DNA from: an uncultured Eubacteriales bacterium
Lineage (GTDB): Bacteria; Bacillota; Clostridia; Lachnospirales; Lachnospiraceae
Direction: 5' to 3'
Assembly (NCBI GenBank): GCA_900545455.1
Contig: UQZF01000078.1
Location: 1 to 11,407 of the forward strand
Length of the DNA stretch: 11,407 bases
The notes under the pieces are model-generated. The model was not told the origin of the DNA, did not search any database, and saw nothing but the letters and a program-made list of their open reading frames with translations. Positions 7,243 to 11,407 of this stretch are shown here, one piece after another. The position numbers and the translations under genes were made by a program. Position 1 is the stretch's first letter; every line of letters begins with the position of its first letter.

Positions 7243-7271
7243 TAAAAAATATATAAAAGGAGAATGTTCTT

Positions 7272-8441
7272 ATGATTCATGAGAGATATTACGTCGAGAA
7301 GGCAAAGCAGGAGGCTTTGATTGCCAGAAAAAACAACAAGACCGATTTTTACAACGGAATATATGACAGATACGAGTACCCGGTGCTCACGAGGGAACAC
7401 GCGCCGATTGAGTGGCGCTATGATTTGAACAAGGAGACAAATCCTTATTTCATGGAGCGTCTCGGCATCAATGCGGTTATGAACTCGGGAGCCATCATGT
7501 TAAACGGAAAGTATTACCTCATCGCGCGCGTTGAGGGTGCCGACAGAAAGTCCTTCTTTGCGGTGGCGGAGAGCGACAACGGAGTTGACGGCTTCAGATT
7601 TTGGGATTATCCTGTCGTGCTCCCTGACACCTGTCCGGAGGAGACAAATGTATATGATATGAGACTTACAAAGCATGAGGATGGATATATCTACGGCGTG
7701 TTCTGCTCCGAGAGCAAGGACACAAGCTCAAACGACCTCTCGGCGGCTGTTGCGGCGGCGGGAATCGTGAGAACCAAGGATTTAAAGACTTGGGAGAGAC
7801 TTGACAATCTCACAACGCTTCACTCCCCACAGCAGAGAAATGTTGTGCTCCACCCTGAGTTCGTCGACGGAAAGTATGCGTTCTACACAAGACCGATGGA
7901 CGATTTCATCGAGACGGGAAGCGGCGGAGGAATCGGATTCGGACTCTGCGACGATATAACCCACGCGGTTATCGATGAGGAGCGCATGACGAGCATAAGA
8001 AAGTACCACACGATAACGGAGGTAAAAAACGGCGCGGGAGCAACACCGATTAAGACCGACCGCGGCTGGATTCACATTGCGCACGGTGTCAGAAACACGG
8101 CAGCAGGCTTAAGATATGTAATCTATGCCTTTGCGACGGACTTAAAGGATCCTGCAAAGGTAATCGCAGAGCCGTCGGGACTTCTCATCGGACCTAGAGG
8201 CGGAGAGAGAGTCGGTGATGTGAGCAATGTTGTATTCACCAACGGTGCTATCGTCAACGAGAAAAATGAGGTGTTCATCTACTACGCTTCATCCGATACG
8301 AGACTTCACGTTGCGACAACAACCATCGATAAGCTTGTGGACTATGTGTTTAACACACCGCAGGATCCGCTCCGCTCACCTGACTGCGTAAAGCAGAGAT
8401 GCGGACTTATCGCAAAAAATATGGAGCTGCTCGGAAAGTAG
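7272..8441 (+). CDS. GH130 4-O-beta-D-mannosyl-D-glucose phosphorylase (GH130_1 type)
   Basis: A 389-residue inverting phosphorylase with a five-bladed propeller fold. It is predicted to split Man-beta-1,4-Glc with phosphate into alpha-mannose 1-phosphate and glucose (the EC 2.4.1.281 reaction). The N-terminal helix region and GIYDRYEYPVLTREHAPIEW (29-48) are typical of the mannosylglucose phosphorylase subfamily, as are LGINAVMNSGAIMLNGKYYLIARVEG (64-89) and the QRNVVLHPE segment (188-196). The proposed proton-donating Asp is D129 in NVYDMRLT. The segment GAGATPIKTDRGWIHIAHG (254-272) is another family hallmark. The start is set by AAGGAGA (7257-7263), 8 bases before the ATG. The gene follows the 2-epimerase by 29 bp, the classic pairing of the mannobiose route. 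A different GH130 specificity, such as beta-1,4-mannooligosaccharide phosphorylase, is possible but less likely given the subfamily features. Confidence 0.92.
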   Translation: MIHERYYVEKAKQEALIARKNNKTDFYNGIYDRYEYPVLTREHAPIEWRYDLNKETNPYFMERLGINAVMNSGAIMLNGKYYLIARVEGADRKSFFAVAESDNGVDGFRFWDYPVVLPDTCPEETNVYDMRLTKHEDGYIYGVFCSESKDTSSNDLSAAVAAAGIVRTKDLKTWERLDNLTTLHSPQQRNVVLHPEFVDGKYAFYTRPMDDFIETGSGGGIGFGLCDDITHAVIDEERMTSIRKYHTITEVKNGAGATPIKTDRGWIHIAHGVRNTAAGLRYVIYAFATDLKDPAKVIAEPSGLLIGPRGGERVGDVSNVVFTNGAIVNEKNEVFIYYASSDTRLHVATTTIDKLVDYVFNTPQDPLRSPDCVKQRCGLIAKNMELLGK

Positions 8442-8466
8442 CGAATATCACGGAGGAGGGTTATCT

Positions 8467-9537
8467 ATGTTCATTAAGCCATCCGATCCGCGGCTTAGCT
8501 ACTGCGGACGAATAGATTTTGACAATCCCGACGCACCTGTGATGGTCTACGCATCGAGCTATGTGACGTTTCGTTTTACGGGAAACAGCGTCAAGGTGCA
8601 CCTGACCAACAAAAGGTCGTGCTGGAGCAATCGCATGGGTTGTATCGTCGACGGCGTGCAGACTGCGGTGTTGCTCTGCGAGGATGATGCAGAGCACGAG
8701 TATCTGATTTATATCGATGAAAATGAGAGTCAGAAGGAGCCGTCCGACAAAAAGACATGGCATGAGCTCATGTTTTTTAAGAGACAGGATTCAGCGGACT
8801 ATGTGATTCTCCACGGCTTTGAGCTTGAGGACGGCGCAGAGCTTGCGGTGAGTGAGTCGGAGAACGATAAAAAATTAAAGCTCGAGGTCTACGGTGACAG
8901 CGTATCGTGCGGTGAGGTCTCGGAGGCAGTCGAGTATGTCGGAAAGCAGGATCCCGTTCACAACGGCGAGTACTCGAACAGTTGGTATTCCTACGCGTGG
9001 ATGACGGCGAGAAAGCTGAACGCGAAGCTTCACAACATTTCGCAGGGCGGAATAGCGCTTCTTGACGGCACGGGATATTTTGGGGCACCGGATTATCTCG
9101 GCGTCGAGTCCTGCTACGACAAGATAGAGTATCTTCCCGACCTCGGCGAAGTAAAAAAGTGGGATTTTTCAAAATACACACCCGATGTCGTGATTGTCGC
9201 GATAGGGCAGAACGATGCACATCCTGACAACTATATGCCTGCCGATTACGAGGGCGAAAAGGCAAAAAATTGGAGGGCGCATTACGAGAGCTTTGTGAGA
9301 AAGCTCATGGAGAGTTACCCGTCGGCGCAGATAATTCTTGCGACAACCATCCGTATGCACGACGCGGCGTGGGACAGGGCGATTGACGATGTGTGCGGAA
9401 AAATTGCATCCGACAGGGTTCATCATTTTCTGTATAAAAGAAACGGCGTCGGAACGCCGGGGCATATCAGGATACCTGAGGCTGAGGAGATGTCGGAGGA
9501 GCTTGCGGGGTACATTAAAAGGAGTGTGGAAAAATGA
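8467..9537 (+). CDS. CE2-type acetyl esterase (beta-sandwich plus SGNH domain)
   Basis: A 356-residue carbohydrate esterase resembling family CE2. It has an N-terminal jelly-roll-like domain (about 1-130) and a C-terminal SGNH hydrolase domain (about 137-356). The SGNH blocks are VYGDSVSCGE (nucleophile S145), SQGGIAL (G195), AIGQND (N249), and a C-terminal histidine in GTPGHIRIPEAEEM (H333). No Asp lies three residues before that His, which fits the Ser-His dyad described for CE2. CE2 enzymes remove O-acetyl groups from mannan or xylan sugars; next to the GH130 and GH36 genes, acetylated manno-oligosaccharides are the likely substrate. In R. intestinalis a CE2/CE17 esterase pair is reported to strip all acetyl positions, and the same pair appears here. 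It has no signal peptide and so acts in the cytoplasm. GGAGGAGGG (8452-8460) lies 6 bases before the ATG. The stop overlaps the next gene in an ATGA. Confidence 0.88.
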   Translation: MFIKPSDPRLSYCGRIDFDNPDAPVMVYASSYVTFRFTGNSVKVHLTNKRSCWSNRMGCIVDGVQTAVLLCEDDAEHEYLIYIDENESQKEPSDKKTWHELMFFKRQDSADYVILHGFELEDGAELAVSESENDKKLKLEVYGDSVSCGEVSEAVEYVGKQDPVHNGEYSNSWYSYAWMTARKLNAKLHNISQGGIALLDGTGYFGAPDYLGVESCYDKIEYLPDLGEVKKWDFSKYTPDVVIVAIGQNDAHPDNYMPADYEGEKAKNWRAHYESFVRKLMESYPSAQIILATTIRMHDAAWDRAIDDVCGKIASDRVHHFLYKRNGVGTPGHIRIPEAEEMSEELAGYIKRSVEK

Positions 9538-10709
9538 ACGATTTAGCAAAATATATTGATTTTGGGCAAGGGGTTGCCAATGCGGGATATATCTGGAACA
9601 TCAAGGATGTGATGAGGAGAGCCGAGGCGGGCGAGAAGCTCACAATCGGCTTTATCGGAGGCTCGATAACACAGGGAAGCCTCTCGTCGACACCGCAGAA
9701 ATGTTATGCCTATCTCGTGTATGAGTGGTGGGTAAATACATTTCCCGATGCACAGTTTAAGTATGTAAACGCGGGCATCGGAGGAACAACCTCGCAGTTC
9801 GGCGTCGCAAGAGCGGAGGATGACCTTCTTGCGGCAAAGCCTGATTTTGTCATAGCCGAGTTCTCGGTAAACGATGAGAGCACCGAGCATTTTGAGGAGA
9901 CCTACGAGGGACTTGTAAGAAGAATACTCTCCTCGGAATCACATCCGGCACTCATGCTTGTCCACAACGTATGCTACAATAACGGCGCGAGTGCGGAGCT
10001 CGTCCACTCGAGGATTGCAAGACACTACAATCTTCCGTCGGTCAGTATGCAGAGCACGCTCTATAAGGCACTTTTGAACTGCAAGTTCGACAACAGAAGA
10101 ATCACACCCGACGACCTCCATCCGAACGACTGCGGTCATGAGCTCGTCAGCATGGTGATAACAAAGCGTCTTGAGCAGATAAAAAATACGGTAAAGGCAG
10201 AGTATGAGACAGCAAGGTCGGCAAAGGCATCCGTGAATGCCGATTCATGTGGAAAAGGACAGCCGCTTCCCGCACCGCTCACAGCCAACGCCTACGAGGA
10301 TTCCGTGAGATACAGAAACGATAATTCAACGCTAGTCCTTGACGGCTTTACGGCGGACACATCGGAGCAGAGGGACATAACCGACTGCTTTAAGAAGGGC
10401 TTCACCGCCTCTAAAGAGGGCGCAAGCATCACCTTTAAGGTAAGCGGAAGCTGTATTGCGGTACAATTCAGAAAGACAATTCATAAGCCTGCACCGATAG
10501 CCGTTGCGGTAATTGACGGCGACGAGAAGAACGCTGTTAAGCTCAATGCAAACTTCGACGAGACTTGGGGAGATAAGCTTGAGCTCTATACACTTCTTGA
10601 GCACGGCGAGAACAAGGAGCACACGGTTCAGATTAAGATTACAGAGGCGGGCGATGCGGACGTGTCGGAGTTTTATCTCGTGTCAGTCATCGCGAGCGGA
10701 AGAAGATAG
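9534..10709 (+). CDS. CE17-like mannan acetyl esterase with C-terminal beta-sandwich (CBM35-like) domain
   Basis: A 391-residue SGNH esterase. The blocks are FIGGSITQG (nucleophile S44), GIGGTTSQFG (81-90), FSVNDES (N113) and the triad end DDLHPNDCGH (D193, H196). This layout, with GGSITQG near residue 44 and a separate C-terminal beta-rich domain (about 235-391), matches family CE17. Its R. intestinalis member removes acetyl groups from several positions of manno-oligosaccharide mannose with help from a CBM35. The C-terminal domain here (DNSTLVLDGFTADTSEQRD onward) fits a carbohydrate-binding beta-sandwich, though I assign CBM35 by analogy only. The ATG overlaps the stop of the CE2-type gene by 4 bp (ATGA), with AAAAGGAG 9 bases upstream inside that gene, so the two esterases are probably translationally coupled and made together. 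It has no signal peptide. It could also be a more general SGNH/GDSL esterase, but context favours mannan deacetylation. Confidence 0.85.
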   Translation: MNDLAKYIDFGQGVANAGYIWNIKDVMRRAEAGEKLTIGFIGGSITQGSLSSTPQKCYAYLVYEWWVNTFPDAQFKYVNAGIGGTTSQFGVARAEDDLLAAKPDFVIAEFSVNDESTEHFEETYEGLVRRILSSESHPALMLVHNVCYNNGASAELVHSRIARHYNLPSVSMQSTLYKALLNCKFDNRRITPDDLHPNDCGHELVSMVITKRLEQIKNTVKAEYETARSAKASVNADSCGKGQPLPAPLTANAYEDSVRYRNDNSTLVLDGFTADTSEQRDITDCFKKGFTASKEGASITFKVSGSCIAVQFRKTIHKPAPIAVAVIDGDEKNAVKLNANFDETWGDKLELYTLLEHGENKEHTVQIKITEAGDADVSEFYLVSVIASGRR

Positions 10710-10727
10710 AAAAGGAGCGTAAAAAAT

Positions 10728-11407
10728 ATGTTCAGAGACGATTTTGTGTGGGGCGTTGCGAGCAGCGCCTATCAGATAGAGGGAACCGATCCCGATGACG
10801 GCAGAGGAAAGTGCGTGTGGGATGTGTTTACCGAGGAGGGACACATCCATGAAAACCAGAACGCCTACACCGCGTGCGACCATATACATCGCTACAAGGA
10901 AGATTACGCGCTCATGAGGGAGCTCGGCATAAAGGCGTACCGCTTCTCGATGAACTGGGCGAGAATACTTCCCGAGGGAACCGGAAGAGTAAACCAAAAG
11001 GCGGTTGAGCTGTACCGTGACATGATTATCACGATGAAAGAGAACGGAATCACACCGTACATCACAATGTTTCACTGGGAGCTTCCGCAGGCACTTCAGC
11101 TAAAGGGCGGCTGGCTCAATCCTCAGAGTGTGGACTGGTTTGGCGAGTATGCCAAGGTTGTCGCCGAGAACTTTGCCGACCTGTGCGACTATTTTATAAC
11201 GATAAATGAGCCACAGTGCGTCGTGGGACTAGGACATTTGAGCGGAGTGCACGCGCCGGGCATAAAGCATTCAATTGCGGACACATTTCAGATTGCGCAC
11301 AATCTTTTGAAGGCGCATGGTCAGGCGGTGATAAACCTGAGAAAATATGCGGGCAGACCGATTAAGGTCGGATATGCCCCGACGGGCGGTGTCGCATATC
11401 CTTACAC
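10728..11407 (+). CDS. GH1 beta-glucosidase, 3' end cut by window
   Basis: The first 226 residues of a glycoside hydrolase family 1 protein; the frame stays open to the right edge. The start FVWGVASSAYQIEG (7-19 region) is the classic N-terminal signature. FHWELPQAL (115-123) carries the conserved His-Trp, and FITINEPQ (157-163) holds the acid/base glutamate E161. The nucleophile motif would lie beyond the window. SSAYQIEG resembles beta-glucosidases more than 6-phospho-beta-glucosidases, but the residues that decide phosphate recognition are not visible. Its likely job is to remove glucose (possibly mannose) from the non-reducing ends of gluco-manno-oligosaccharides in the cytoplasm. AAAGGAG (10711-10717) precedes the ATG by 10 bases, and the gene starts 18 bp after the CE17-like gene, so it belongs to the same operon. 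Confidence 0.92.
   Translation, partial: MFRDDFVWGVASSAYQIEGTDPDDGRGKCVWDVFTEEGHIHENQNAYTACDHIHRYKEDYALMRELGIKAYRFSMNWARILPEGTGRVNQKAVELYRDMIITMKENGITPYITMFHWELPQALQLKGGWLNPQSVDWFGEYAKVVAENFADLCDYFITINEPQCVVGLGHLSGVHAPGIKHSIADTFQIAHNLLKAHGQAVINLRKYAGRPIKVGYAPTGGVAYPY

Overview
The window looks like chromosomal DNA of a gut or rumen Firmicute, most likely a Lachnospiraceae relative of Roseburia, Agathobacter or Butyrivibrio. The evidence is the gene content, which resembles the beta-mannan utilisation locus known from Roseburia intestinalis, together with strong AGGAGG-type ribosome binding sites and AT-rich gaps between moderately GC-rich genes. All eight genes lie on the + strand. I cannot name the species.

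Region 1 (1-2602) is a cell-surface acylation pair. It holds the 3' part of an MBOAT-family membrane O-acyltransferase (AlgI/DltB type, N-terminus cut by the window edge) and a single-pass membrane-anchored SGNH-like protein. They are separated by about 370 bp without a gene. Nearly all of that gap is one long imperfect inverted repeat (about 1333-1625), whose left arm begins at the MBOAT stop codon and which has smaller hairpins nested inside.

Region 2 (2603-2700) is a short AT-rich control region. It has a tandem 9-bp repeat, a good sigma-A-type promoter (TTTACC, 17 bp, TATAAT), and a perfect 15-bp inverted repeat. The repeat's left arm overlaps the -10 box, its loop carries the Shine-Dalgarno sequence, and its right arm contains the start codon of the next gene and runs into eight T residues.

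Region 3 (2688-11407, continuing past the edge) is a tightly packed operon for intracellular processing of beta-mannan oligosaccharides. In order it encodes a GH36 alpha-galactosidase, a LacI-family regulator, a cellobiose/mannobiose 2-epimerase, a GH130 4-O-beta-mannosyl-glucose phosphorylase, a CE2-type acetyl esterase, a CE17-like acetyl esterase with a C-terminal beta-sandwich domain, and the start of a GH1 beta-glucosidase. Gaps run from 44 bp down to 4-bp ATGA overlaps. No protein in this region has a signal peptide, so all probably act in the cytoplasm on imported oligosaccharides.

Inferred pathway: the esterases remove acetyl groups and GH36 removes alpha-1,6-galactose. GH1 (and enzymes outside the window) trim glucose or mannose from the non-reducing end. 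The epimerase converts Man-Man to Man-Glc, and GH130 phosphorolyses Man-Glc to mannose 1-phosphate and glucose. The transporter, phosphomutase, mannanase and mannooligosaccharide phosphorylase expected in such a locus are not in this window. The two least explained stretches, and the best candidates for something undescribed, are the long inverted repeat at 1333-1625 and the promoter/start-codon hairpin at 2649-2696.
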